This document shows positions 12,301 to 24,494 of a stretch of 64,000 nt of DNA, in pieces. The DNA lies in the NCBI RefSeq assembly GCF_963576615.1, contig NC_088711.1, positions 20,554,182 to 20,618,181 of the forward strand. Reading direction: 5' to 3'. The DNA is from Watersipora subatra (lineage: Eukaryota > Bryozoa > Gymnolaemata > Cheilostomatida > Watersiporidae). How positions within the stretch are numbered: the first letter of the stretch is position 1; each line of letters opens with the position of its first letter. The notes under the pieces are model-generated. The model was given only the letters and a program-made list of their open reading frames with translations, did not search any database and was not told the DNA's origin. The position numbers and the translations under genes were made by a program.

Positions 12301-15300
12301 ATAGCATATATTCATCTTCTGCACGGTGGATACTTGTTCACAGTTGTTTACATCCGTTTTGTTGTATGTTAAATATTATTTTGATATTTCTATGGGGTGT
12401 ATTTGCAACCTTGAAACAGCGTAAGTCGAGATTGTTGTACCTTAGAACTACCTGTCATTTTTGAGGGGCCAGCATGCTAAACATGTTGATTATCTGGAAC
12501 TTGATTGGAATCAATTACTTATTTGGCATTTGTTGAATGTGAGTTTTATGCCATGCGGATTTTGTAGGGTTTGGGCAAGTGCATGGCAAGGATGTCCTCG
12601 TCATAGCTAATGATGGATCATTCAAGGGTGGTACTGTTTTTCCTATTACACTCAAAAAACAGCTGAGAGCGCAGCAAATAGCACAGGAGTTGTCAATCCC
12701 TTGTGTGTATATCGTGGACTCTGGTGGTGCTTTCCTTCCTCTACAGGTCAGTAATTTAGTAGCACAATCCAGTTCATATGATGTTTGACAAGAGACTATA
12801 CTTGTACCGTAATCAAATTGAATCTCCTTGTTTGTATATCATATTGGGAGTTGTCCTATATTGATGAGATAGATTTGAAACAGTAGACAATTTCAATAAA
12901 ATCATGAGTTCTTAAGACTGTACCAGCCACGTAAATGTAGAGATAGGGATAAAACATTTTGGCATAAACTCACATATATATATGGTGGCATGTTGCTCAG
13001 CTATAGATTTCCAAAGCTACTAAAAGACTTCAATAATTGGTGGCAGGGAAAGCAATGATAGGAACTAGTATTAAGCCTGGCAGTGCCCAGGATTTCTTTC
13101 ATTTGCAATCAAATAGGCAGCAAGGTGAGTGTCTAAGTGGCTGGTTCTCAGAAGCCTCATGGAGTTTTGAAATCAATTATTTTAGTGACCTAGCAAAAGG
13201 TGTGGAGCATGTGCGTGTCAGGTTTGGAGGAAATCGGACAAAAATGTGAATCTGAAAAAAGAATGTGAAACACACAATGACAAAGTGGGCTCTGTTAATA
13301 TTAATAGAAGACAACCCTATACTATCTTTTTTTAATTTTTTTTAATATTTTAGCATTTTGATTGATTGTCTTCAACTTCATTTATTACTGTTATATAAGT
13401 AAACTAAAGTTTAGCTGCCAACATATAGTAAAGAGCTCTTGCATTTAAAGCCCGTGATTCAGTGAACATCTACTTGATGGAAGGCGTGTATAGTCTTGTC
13501 ATAAATAGATTTTCTAGACTTTCAACTTGGTAATCTTCAAGTATAGAGTGCATTGAAGAGCTCTTTGGTATATATCCATTGTTATTTGTGTATCTCCTTG
13601 ACTGTTATGCAGACAGCGATGATTTTTTTTTAAATTGGATGATCCATCAGAATATAAATCTAACAAACAATGTCCTGGAAAACTTTTATGTTTTTAGTAG
13701 CTTTTACTAATCGAAGGCAAAGTTTTTTTTTTATAATAAACACACTGCTATAGTAAAAGCTAATGTTAAAATAATTGGGGTGTTGTATACATAGGATAGT
13801 CTAACACACTGTAATTATCAGCTTCTTGCCGTTAGATTATCCCATTAATTCCAACTTGTGCGTTTTCACAAAAAGTTATAGTTTTACCTACACAATTGGT
13901 AGGAGTTAAGAATCGTATTCCTAGCTGAGTTTATCATTCATAACTTGGTTAGAAAGATTATTGGCAACCTAATGTCCAGGATTGTTCTCTATCGACATGG
14001 AACATATCAGAAAATGATGCTGTTTTCACATCTGAACGCATAGAATCTCATCAAAATAAACCATCGAGCATGCTGGTTTTCATGAGTAGTTTTGTTCCCT
14101 TTTTACCCTAAATCACTGTTTATATACCGTACATGTCATGTTACAGTCTGAAATCTTCATCAATGGTGGAATCACTTTTTACAATGAGGCTGTGATGTCT
14201 TCAATGGGAATTCCACAGGTTAGTGTTCCTTCTTAGTTTGAATGTTTCGGTTCATTGTGTTCTCCAGAGTTTACAGACAAAGACAGACATCATTAATGCC
14301 AGTCTAATGTCAGGCTGCAAGGTTGCTCTACTCTGGTAGCCATGAAGGAAACCGTCCACAAATACATGCTTTGTGTTGAGATAAATTTGGTAAAATATCT
14401 TGATTTGGAAATACGATTTGATCTTAAATTCATTTTTTGGCCAATGTAATCAAAACCAAAAAGCTAAATAAATACAGTAAAGTAATTACATGGGAATTCA
14501 ATAATATTTAAAAAAGATATTACCATGATATAAGGATGGTTTAGATAAATGTATAGGACAGGCCAGATGTCTGGTGTGCTCGGTGATTTGTGTTTGTGGG
14601 TGTAGATATGAAGATAGTCTGTTGACGTACTTTAGACAACAGAGATTCTGAAATACCTAAAGTTCACCGAGCCCAAGGGTCTTAAATTTGTTGGTCATAA
14701 TTCTCCTTATAAGGCATAATCAATCTTACACAAAAGTCTTTGGAACCTTTCTGTATTTCTATCTGATGAATATGTAAACCAGCAAGGTGCTGCGCATAAC
14801 ATGATGGATAACATGCTGCGTTGGTAAAACAATGATTTTATGCCAACTTTGTAGAGATTGATTAAGACATAAGCAGTGGGTCCACTCTTGGATATATCAT
14901 AGTCAACATCATCAGAAAATGTAAATGTTTATCAAATTGAACACTGATTAGTTTTACTGAATAGCTTCCCACTATATTTGCATTGCTTATCAAAGTTCCA
15001 TGTTTATTCCAAGTTTTCTGCGCAATGTTAAATGCGTCTTATTTGATCACCAGTGTCTCACTTGCTCATGGCCAGTAGGTTTATGAATACGATCAAAAGT
15101 TCATATTTAATAATCAAGATGTGTTCTTTCATCTTCAGTTGTCATGGCAGCCTGTAAACTGTCACATTGCTATGAAGTTTGTAGGTGGTTTCCTCAACAA
15201 TATTTTTTAAACAGCCGTAGAATTTTAAATTTTTATAGCTGTTTAAAAAAAATTTTAGAATTTTAAATTTAGTTTTTAAATTCCAGCATCCGCATACTAG

Positions 15301-18300
15301 CAGCAGACATATAACTGACTATATGCTCATGTATCCTTCAGTTTGAGTCATCATTAGAATGCTTTAATATCTTGCTTACTGCATGTCAATAAAAAACAAA
15401 TGTTTTTTCCAGATAGCTGTAGTGTGTGGAATGTGTACTGCGGGTGGTGCCTACATACCCACAATGGCAGATGAAGCTATTATGGTACATAAAACTGGGT
15501 CTATATTTCTGGCTGGTCCACCGTTGGTCAAGGCAGCTCTAGGAGAGATAATCTCTGCTGAGGAACTGGGAGGAGCAACTATGCATTCTACGTAAACGTT
15601 TTATGCCATGTGATAGTCTTCACTAGTTTTACATTATAGAACAGAAAAAATATATTAATACACTATATAACAGCAAAAATATTAATATATTATATAACTA
15701 CAAAATATATTAATACACTATATAACAGCGAAAATATTAATATATTATATAGCTACAAAATACATTAATACATTATATAACAGCAAAAGTATATTAATGC
15801 ATTATGTAACAGCAAAAAGATAATAATATTTTTGTTTGCTATTTTATAAATAATGCGGGTAATTATTGTAACATTTAAGAGCTCATGTACTCGAGCAGTG
15901 CCTGTATGGCCAAAACTGTTGGTCGGTTTTACCCGCTAGTCTTCCCCTTTGTTTGAAAATACAATTGTTAATTTCTTTGTATTTTAATATCATACACCAT
16001 CTCACAAGTCATATTAACTGTTTCAGGAAAGCATTTAGCCAAAACTTTGTTATTAAACTAAGCAAACTTTTAGAGAAAGTAGAAAATTTATTTTGGAGCT
16101 TTTTATTTGAACTGGTAAGGGACTGAGTCACTTGCTTGCGTGAGTCGCTTGTCCGCATAGGTGAGCTTGTTTACTTCTCCTGTTAGTAAAGATTTTAGCT
16201 CTCACTGCTCAGCCACGAATATTTGTATTTTACTTTTTGTCAAATAAAACAATGTTTTCATCTGTCTAAAGCCACTCTAAGAGCGTTAGGAAAAATATCT
16301 CCTCACACGAAAATCAAACCCGGGGCGTCAATTTCATAGACACTTTCACTTCAGTTTTTTAGCACTTCTTGCATTAACTGTCTATCTTGATGTACCACAT
16401 CGTATGTCTCGGCAAAGAATTTCTGTATGTATGGCCAAGAGTCGCGTTATGCGGCTTTAGCAGGCTTCGTACAAATCATTTCTGAGTAGTTAATAAATTA
16501 CCCTTGAATATAGCGATACTGTAAAATGAAACTATTATCTGCATTTCTTAAGCCAACAAAAAGCATTTTAACAACTCATTATGAGCATAGGCTCACTTTG
16601 CAAAAACTTATTTTTTATCGCAATTTACTGTTAGCAATGACTTGTCGTGCTAGGCGCATTACAGATCCGAATTTTTACTAATTTTAGAGCTATGAACTTT
16701 GAGTGATTGTTAATGAAGAATAGTACTGAAAGTTATTATTCATATTTATCAGTAATAATAATAATAATAATGCCGTAAACTGTAATAATATTAATAAATC
16801 GTCCGACTCAGATCTGCTCAGTTTTTTTGAAATTGGCTGAAAAAGTGTTCATTCTCATTCTGCACCGCATTTGGGGTAATTTTTATAGCATCAGCCGATG
16901 TAACATTGTATGATGAATAATTTGAAGTCAAATTATTTTTATAGACCATATGATTCAAAAGTTGTGACAATTTATACGTGCCCCTGTCAAATGTTAGGGT
17001 TTTCCGAATACGCAACTACATCCCGATAAAGAAATTAATTTGGTAGCGAAAGAGTTAGTTATGCACTTACTGATTACTCATGACGATCTCTCACGGTGCA
17101 CAAGACTGCCGAGTATGCTAGTAGAGGTAATCTGTACAAATTCATTTTAAATCTTGTGGTGTATTACTGTCTCGTTATAATTTTAGATTTTTTTGTTTCT
17201 GTTGGTGCTAGGAACAATAGAACTGTGAATATATTTTGCTGGTGTACACTTATTGGTACATACATTGTTAAGAATACACAATGTGTTAGCTTTTTACTGT
17301 GATTAGTTGGCGAGACCAACGGGTGGCATACAACAGCTGTACCCCTATTTACAGAGTAAGCGGGTGTGTTGATCACTTTGCGCGTGATGAAGAAGAGTCA
17401 TACAGAATCTGCAGAGATGTGATTCTCTCTCTCAACTTGCCAGATGTTGTTTATCCTCAAACCTTTTGTCCGCCATTATATGATGCTGAGGATCTTCATG
17501 GTCTTGTGTCTGCATGCGACCCGAACGCTCATCAGGTTGGCTACTTGGTCTCTAAGGCTTTTTTATGTGACCAATAGTATTAATGATATTCATCATATTG
17601 TCATATCAATTAAGTTCTTCTCATTTATCTTCACTGTATGCCGATATGCAAGCAATAAATATAATATAAGATACTTTCTCGGAAAATTTTGTTATCTTTT
17701 AAATGCAGACGTCTAAAATGAGCTATTCCAATGATCGCTTGATGTATACATATATTGTATATACTAGCTGTGCTACCCGGCGTTGCCCGGGTATTAAAAA
17801 TCAACTCATATACAATGAGAAGTAATGAGAGTGGCCTGTCACTTGCTATTAGCCTGGCACATTGACAACAGAAAATTTCTCTAAGCTAATAATATCTAGG
17901 GCTTCTAATAACGGTACGCTGTGACGCAAGTACCATGACTGCGTCATGGTATTTGCTCCCATATAGGACATGTATGGCGTAGCTAGTCTATCAATCTCTG
18001 TGGCCTAATCGGTACAACGTTGGACTGGTGAATAGGAGGGTCCGAGATCAATTCTTCTTCAGTATGAATTTTTTATTCCAAGTTTCTAATAATAGCTATA
18101 GCCGGAATGACTCACAGATTTTAAGAAATATATATATATATATTCCATGATGGCTTGTTTGTTTGGATATTCTTTCGAGCATTCATCGGCAAGAACTTTT
18201 TTTGTGCAATAAGCAAAAATAATAAAAAAATTGAGTTATTGACTTCCTACAAGCTCACATTTAGCAATGTGAGTCGCTTGTCATTCACACGTGTTTTAAT

Positions 18301-21300
18301 GACATACATATGTACTTAGATATGATTTGCTGGTTTTAAGTAAATTTATCTTGTAATCTACACGAGTGTTGTTTTAGGTTATATCAAGAATTGTAGATGG
18401 AAGCGGGTTTCAGGAGTTTAAAGCCCTCTATGGAAAGGCATTAGTTACTGGCTTTGCTTCTATATCTGGGTGAGTGTATTCCTACATCACATCCTATTAA
18501 TATTGTCTGCCCATAGGCCTGGCTACACACACTGACGCAATGCATCGCTGGGGCATTGTGCAGTTGTTTGCTGTGGTTGCACACATCAACATTACCAAGC
18601 GATGCATTCTGTTGGCAAATACATCGTTCATTGAGAATAGCCTTCAGTTGTGTAAAGCCCATGGACACCTAGCCTGATTTTCCAGTAAAATCATTTTTTC
18701 ATTCAGTTTTCATTCAATGCATTGGGATACTTATTATATACTAGATGAATGCCCAGCGGTTTCCAGTTATTAAAAAGGTTTTTTGCGTAAAAAATTTGTT
18801 TTCATTTAACATACACGACATTTACCATTCTAACTTTTAAACTTCATATCATGAGAAAAATGTTTTGTACAGTTGAGATAAATTTAGAGGAAAATAAAAT
18901 TTTGTAGACTTGCGGTTTGAATGACGCGAGTTCAATTCCAGTTTCACGCGGATTTTTAATTGCTAAATATTAGTTGCTATAACTGGACACAGGGATAACA
19001 GACCAACAAAAGACAAACAATGAGATATATATATATAGACTATGGATATTCAAAGATTGGTAATAGCATTAACATTTGTGCATCTATTTGTATTGCTATA
19101 TTTTGCTCAAAAACAGCGATGCATGCCGATGATGAAAACAAACAAGCACAAAAATCCTCAGCGTTCATGGCATGTGTAGATTAAAATATAGAAAAAAAAA
19201 GAATTTAACATATTAAATATTAAATTTTAGCATATGAAATGATTATCTGAAATGTTTTATGAACAGTTTTAATTTGTAATAGCAACTGTCATATAGCTGT
19301 TACACAAAGAAATATCTTTCTCTACGTATAAGCTATTTAATTGTTGAATTACTGTCTAGGTATCCAGTAGGAATAGTGGCTAATGCTGCTGCCGAGTGGA
19401 ATGCTGACGCTAGCACAAAAGCTTCACACTTTGTGCAACTTTGCACCCAGAGACGGCTGCCTTTGATATTCCTAGTCAACCAACATGAGCGGGACAGGCA
19501 CCCCGATCCTCTAGTCAATGGTGGGTTATAAAAACTTTGACGAATTATTTGTCAAGCTGGAATAAGAGAAATATATTCAGACGATTCTGTTCTTAGCTTT
19601 GGTGGCCTGTAAATCAGAAATTCAGGCTAGATAATTTCCCCCCTTTAAGAGTTTCTTGACAGTTTCATATTTGTATCCAGCTTTTTGTGGCTGCAGCTAG
19701 TAGAATAGTATTTAATAACAAAGATGGTCGCTCTTGTATTTCACTGACTTGTTTATGTAAGTATGAGTAGTAGGTTCATGTTTGTCCTGCAGGTGAGGAG
19801 ATGAAATGTCATGCAAGGTTTATGGCTTCCGTGGCCTGCTCTGATGTTCTTAAGGTCTCTATTGTGACAGGTGCCTTTCATGGACTGGACAGCTATGCCA
19901 TGGTGGGTTTTATATTTATTACCATCTTACCATCAATTGGTGTTTACGGTGCTTTTAGATGCTCTATGAATAAGGGGGGTATTTAGGATCCACCTGGGAG
20001 GTCAGATTCCTTGGATAGTAGGCTGTGTGATTAGGGTACACATGGGAGGGCAGATATCCTATGGATAGGGGGTATGCAATTGGTGGTCAGATATCATTGT
20101 ATTCAATTGTGAGGGTTGTCCCCACAATCATAAAAAGTTTTGGTAGTTTTTATATAAATTTATTTACACAAGAGTACGTTATAACCGAGCCAGACATGGT
20201 CTATATCGCGGCCGAGGGCCTGTCGGTGCATCATTGAAAGTCGTAACTGGAGATCTTCATAAATATTTCTGCTTGTTGGCTACAGTAACCAGATATTTGA
20301 CATAACAATTGTGTGGGTGTGGGCTAATGATTTTTATGGGATATATTGATACCTCTTTAGGGTGCATATAGGGAATGCAAAAGCACTTCTAGGCAAATGT
20401 TTATAGGCTTAGAGAGCTGTATATTCTAACCAGATATCATACTAGGGAGGCCTCATGTATAAATATGAGACTTCCCTAGTATGAATCATCTATAACTAAG
20501 TCTATTTATATATGAGGCATCAATATTTGTATTGATGCCTCATATATAAATAGGAGGCATCTGTGTGTAGGTTTATGCAATAGTTGACTGTACATGTAAT
20601 TCACATGGTTAGTAGTATCTCTCTGATTGTTACTTCAAGCAGCTCACCTCCTAAACCTCTGCTTTGTGTTTAGACTTTTGAACACTGCTTTAATAATTGT
20701 GTTCTAATTGCTGTTTTATTAAAGGATCTACATATATGTAAGAAAGTAAATCTTTTACTTGTCTACCAATTCACTGAATGGAGTTGTCTCATCTTATAAA
20801 GTATATATCTTATAAATCTGTCTTCAAGTTTAGGTCATGCATCGATGTACTAAACAATAGTTCATAAAGTTTGCATATCGTTGATTGATATAACGGTAGA
20901 CTGGTCTGACCATATCAAACGATCAATGGTCTGACCATATACACTGTTTGTTAATTTTATCAATATATATATACGATTATACACTGTAGATAATCATTTG
21001 TGAATTGATGTTCGATGTTAAAATTAGCATTGTGTTTAGTCAGCAAAGTGCTCTAAGGCAGACACTTTCGGTTACGTGTTTGCTTCCTCCAATCACTGTT
21101 GGCCTAACTGTACCTTTAGTAGAAATATTTATTGCAATATTTATTAGCAATAAAAAAAATTTCCAAAATTAACTTGTTCTTCACTTCACTCATGGGAAAC
21201 CTTAACTTATTTACTTGTCAACTCTATGATTATTCTATTAGTCCGGGAGAATACTTTGTAGCATCCTAGCTGATTCCCCTAGTAGTCCTTGTCAAGGTAT

Positions 21301-24300
21301 GAACATTGAAGAAGTGAAATATTATCTATAATAGATGTCTATAATAGATGTTTATAATAGAATGTTCTATAATAGAATCTATAATAGATGTCTGTCTTAC
21401 TTGCCACTCTATTTCATATTAAACTCATGCATAAATATTTTTGGTGAAAACAGACTATTTGACGGAGCCCTTAAAAAGGAATTACAATTATATGCATGGT
21501 GAAAATCAACAATTTTTTTCTACTTTTACCGGGCACTATATCTTCAATTCCAATCTAGTATGTGTTTAACAATTTGTACAGAGGTAAAATTTGTTGCAAG
21601 TATTGCTCTATAAATGCCACTCATTAAACATCTCTGGCATGAAATCATTGAGATTTGCTATCACAGGTCACACGGTTGTCATGTTACTGAAAGTTTGGGC
21701 TGTACCGTGTGATATGCCTGTTTAAAAGCGTCCATCTTGCTTTGCAGGGTAGTAAGGCTCTAGGCTCCAACTTGGTCTTCCATTGGCCAAGCGCGAGTTT
21801 CTCCATGCATTCTCCTGACCATCTTCAGTCTGTGTCTTCTATGACCGAAGAAGAAGTGGGAAAAAAGTCAAGTTCTCTCTATGCAGCAGCCAATGTATGG
21901 ACAGATGGGATGATTCTACCTCAGCAGACACGGCAGGTACATGCTCATACTTGTCACATATACAGACACGGCAGGTACATGCTCATGCTTGTCACATATA
22001 CAGACACGGCAGGTACATGCTCATGTTTGTCAAATATATAGGCACGGCAGGTACATGCTCATGTTTGTCAGATTTACAGACACGGCAGGTACATGCTCAC
22101 GCTTGTCACATATACAGACACGGCAGGTACATGCTCATGTTTGTCAGATATACAGACATGGCCGGTATATGCTCATGCTTGTCACATATACAGACACGTC
22201 AGGTACATGGTCATGCTTGTCAAATATACAGACATGGCAGGTACATGCTCATGTTTGTCAGATATAATGCCTGTCAATTGAGATTTAAAAAGTAAATATT
22301 TAATCTGTAAATCATGATTTTAAATGAGAAAATTATAAACTTTCTATTTGATATTTAGGTGAAATGTTTTTTCAGTGTTGAAGAAAATCAAAATTTTCAA
22401 AGTTTTTCAAGTGTTTCAAGTTTTTCAAACTATTACACAAGTGAGTTAAAATGGCCTTCAATTTGCTCCAATTAGAAAGGAAATGGGCCTCAACAATGAT
22501 TGGACTAATATTTATTAAAGATACTTCCATATAAAATTCAGTAATGTAGTAATCTGAAGTGTACATGAGTTTGGGACATTACAGCAAAGCCACCCTTGTT
22601 TGGTTGAATTAAATTTGATTGCTTGTTTCCGTATACTTCAGACATTATTCTTCCCTAGGACACTTATATTTCGCTAGCATTCAGTTTCGTGAGTAGCTCA
22701 CTGAGTGAAATTTCGAAGCAACTTAATTTCGCAGCTCTGATGAGTGCGAAAATATAGTGATGTGAAAATAAGTGCAGTGGAACAAACATAATTAGATTCT
22801 TCAGGTTCAGTTCACCGATAAAAAAAAATTTCAATTTGCGACTAGTTTGTAATTGTGAACCGCAGGTAGAATGGTGTGGGCGAGATCGATAATGCAATTT
22901 GATCGCTTGCTGCCATTTGTTTCTTGGACTATCAACAGGCCGTTTTCGCTGGGGCAGCTGGCCGACTGAGCCGCCCCAACTTTTTGGGAATTTTTTACGG
23001 TAAGTACAGTCCAACTCGGATAACTCGCCCTCAGATAAAATGTAACATTTCATCTCAAACACAAGGTCAACGCAAACGGATTTGTTTGGTCAGTTCCAAC
23101 GCAATGATAAATTCCTTCAGATAACTCGACCTCAACATCATTTATTCGAAAAGTTATTTGCCCAACGGCCATGGACGCGGTTTTTATCGCTGTAGAATAT
23201 CACTTCATTCCAAGCCATAGAGACAAACATAAACTTCTAGTATTTCTTAGGCATCATTGTTATCATCATCAGAGGCAGAATATTTTTGTTAACGACTTTT
23301 ATAAAGGTTTGCAGAAGATTAAGTTTTATCAAACACCCGCTTGGCCATGTCCCATCGAAAGCGTAAAAGCCTCCGAATGAACTTAAAATAAAATCCGCAA
23401 AATTGATCTTTGTTAAGACGCTCAAAAGAAAAAGATGTCTTTTTTCTGAGCGTTTTAATTGCGGTCATGTTTTGCCTATTGTAATTTAAAAACGTCTCGT
23501 CAGTCACATCACTTAAAACAAAACAAATCTCAAAAAATTACAAGTTATTGAAGAGGTGTCAGTGGTGAATCCAAACCTTTCCAGAGCCATGCTGCTTGTG
23601 TAGTACTGCGAGTGTCAGTGCATGTGTCTTATTTTCTTTCAACACACGGCGCTCACTGCATTAACTGATGTCCTCAGCAAACGATAAACGCTACTAATGC
23701 GTGTGCATTGACATCAAATTCCTATCATTATAAATCATTCTTAATGGGAAAATAATCATAATTAATTGCAAAATAATAACGTAATAAATTTTGACAGTCA
23801 AATTATTTTGTAGGTTTATATTTTAATGATGCTATAGTGGTCGTTAAAAACGTTAAAATAAATGTCGTTATAAAATGCTATTCTACAGTATCAATGAACA
23901 AAGCTATTTAGTTTCGCTTTTTCGCTCGTTTGTTATGATAGTTTAGTTTCGCACATGATACTTTCGCGAGAGGATGACACCGCGAAAACGCGAAAGTTAG
24001 ATGCCGCGAATACATAAGTGTCCTAGGGTATGTAATGTGGCCTGTTGAATAAGCTACCCAGTGCAATCAACTTAATATAACACAACCTGCTGGAAATGCT
24101 ACATACACAACTGAGTACGCTACATAGGACAACCCGCTGGAAATGCTATATAACACAATTGACTAAATATGGTACATAGCACAACTAATTAAATATACTA
24201 TATAACACAACTTGGTGAAAACTACACATGTACCACATCCAGCAGAATATGGTATGTACATGTACAAATTTCTCTGAGATCACAATATGGCACAACTGAA

Positions 24301-24494
24301 TATGCTATCATGCATACCACGTTGGGCACAGTGTATCTCACAGCCAACTAAACTTTATATATAGCACATAGTGATCAGGTTTACTGGATGTTCAGGTGCT
24401 GAGCAAAGTGCTCCAGCTGTTCAAGTACTCCAAGGAAATGAAGCTACTGGCTCACGAGTCAACAACTGCAAAACAGACCAACTTTAGAATGTAG
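9383..24494 (+). CDS. MCCC2: MCCC2-like carboxyltransferase, divergent paralogue (11 exons)
   Basis: Related to the beta (carboxyltransferase) subunit of mitochondrial 3-methylcrotonyl-CoA carboxylase, the leucine-breakdown enzyme. Exons: 9383-9640, 11344-11551, 12568-12746, 14147-14218, 15413-15591, 17355-17535, 18378-18469, 19360-19520, 19793-19902, 21748-21936, 24396-24494; all introns GT-AG, phases consistent, 575 codons plus stop (human 563). The start may be the Met at 9410, which has a better Kozak context and opens a basic, targeting-like peptide. The N domain keeps [34 protein letters not shown] and [12 protein letters not shown]. In the C domain, the GSYGAGNYG region reads [18 protein letters not shown] reads MHSPDHL, and about 20 residues are missing near the C-terminus, which still ends in FRM. 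The exon 1 end at 9640 is chosen only by phase; AG|GTTGGT at 9608 looks better but does not fit exon 2. Catalysis is doubtful. Confidence 0.88.
9729..10000 (+). repeat. 14-bp minisatellite in intron 1
   Basis: About 19 tandem copies of TATAGTGATGGAGT with very few substitutions, starting some 90 bp after the inferred end of exon 1 of the MCCC2-like gene. Confidence 0.95.
11989..12437. mobile_element. TA-flanked MITE with TCGACTTACG ends
   Basis: The left end CAAAGGGTCCTCGACTTACG and the right end (inverse CAACAATCTCGACTTACG) form imperfect terminal inverted repeats between TA dinucleotides at 11987-11988 and 12438-12439. The subterminal GTCTAACTCGAATTTCAGTG, then TAAGTCGGAAC, repeats the same theme. 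It lies in intron 2 of the MCCC2-like gene and has no coding capacity. Confidence 0.6.
13063..13260 (+). repeat. dispersed element, copy in intron 3
   Basis: The head is ACTAGTATTAAGCCTGGCAG, followed by TGCCCAGGATTTCTTTCATT, shared in order with 25748-25795. The block around GGCTGGTTCTCAGAAGC and TTTGAAATCAATTATTTTAG matches the family at 9003-9297 (-) and 25866-26000. Confidence 0.55.
15640..15825 (+). repeat. AT-rich tandem array in intron 5
   Basis: About six imperfect copies of a unit near 30 bp, alternating the variants ATATTAATACACTATATAAC and ATATTAATATATTATATAAC, beginning shortly after the exon 5 donor. Confidence 0.8.
17761..18125 (+). repeat. composite SINE-like element with internal tRNA-like part
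   Basis: The head is ACTAGCTGTGCTACCCGGCG, then TTGCCCGGGTATTAAAA. About 235 bp later comes a tRNA-like segment with A box TGGCCTAATCGG and B-box-like GGTCCGAGATCAATTC, then AATAGCTATAGC. The same parts occur in the same order on the - strand at 51020-51320, which shows this is one element and not a chance pairing. Confidence 0.6.
18737..19045 (+). repeat. dispersed element, second TACTAG-headed subfamily
   Basis: The head is TACTAGATGAATGCCCAGCG. The internal block AACTTCATATCATGAGAAAA and AGATAAATTTAGAGG is shared with the - strand copy at 52370-52580. GAGTTCAATTCC near 18928 resembles a B box, and the 3' end is ACAGACCAACAAAAGACAAA followed by (AT)n. Confidence 0.6.
20437..20553. repeat. 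two adjacent long hairpins in intron 9
   Basis: The first (20437-20484) pairs TCATACTAGGGAGGCCTCAT with its near-perfect inverse. The second has two exact 24-bp arms (20502-20525 and 20530-20553) around the loop TTTG. Both contain the word GCCTCAT/ATGAGGC, so they may be decayed copies of one palindrome. This is structural evidence only. Confidence 0.9.
21925..22268 (+). repeat. 38-bp minisatellite containing the exon 10 splice donor
   Basis: Nine units with an exact 38-bp period, each carrying ACACGGCAG|GTACATGCTC or a one- to three-base variant. The first GGCAG|GTACATG is the donor that ends exon 10 (21936). The equivalent junctions fall after 21974, 22012, 22050, 22088, 22126, 22164, 22202 and 22240. 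All three forward frames stay open for long stretches; these frames are a product of the repeat and are not genes. Confidence 0.97.
22653..24028 (+). mobile_element. CCCTAGG-ended element, copy 1 (intron 10)
   Basis: It begins CCCTAGGACACTTATATTTC and ends with the inverse of CCCTAGGACACTTATGTATT. Subterminal regions are rich in TTTCGC and GCGAAA words. Read in the opposite direction, 62515-63729 is a second copy sharing both ends and interior blocks (GCAATTTGATCGCTTGCTGC, GACTATCAA, GGCCATGG). A foreign stretch starting CAGTCCAACTCGGATAACTC at 23007 looks like another TA-flanked element inserted here; its right end was not found. No intact transposase is visible. Confidence 0.8.
24047..24320 (+). 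repeat. degenerate tandem array before exon 11
   Basis: Irregular copies of a unit near 33 bp built on GGAAATGCTACATA(C/G)CACAAC, much diverged, ending about 75 bp before the exon 11 acceptor. Confidence 0.55.

Noticed and set aside
17990-18060. True tRNA gene
   Set aside because: A and B boxes are present but the arms do not fold into a cloverleaf, and the same segment recurs within a dispersed element at 51020-51320.
18520-18675. Small MITE starting GGCCTGGCTACACACACTGA
   Set aside because: The two ends look only loosely inverted and no target duplication could be seen.
21897-22295. Open frames of 108-132 codons downstream of MCCC2-like exon 10
   Set aside because: They translate the 38-bp minisatellite in different frames; only the first 189 bases (21748-21936) are exon.
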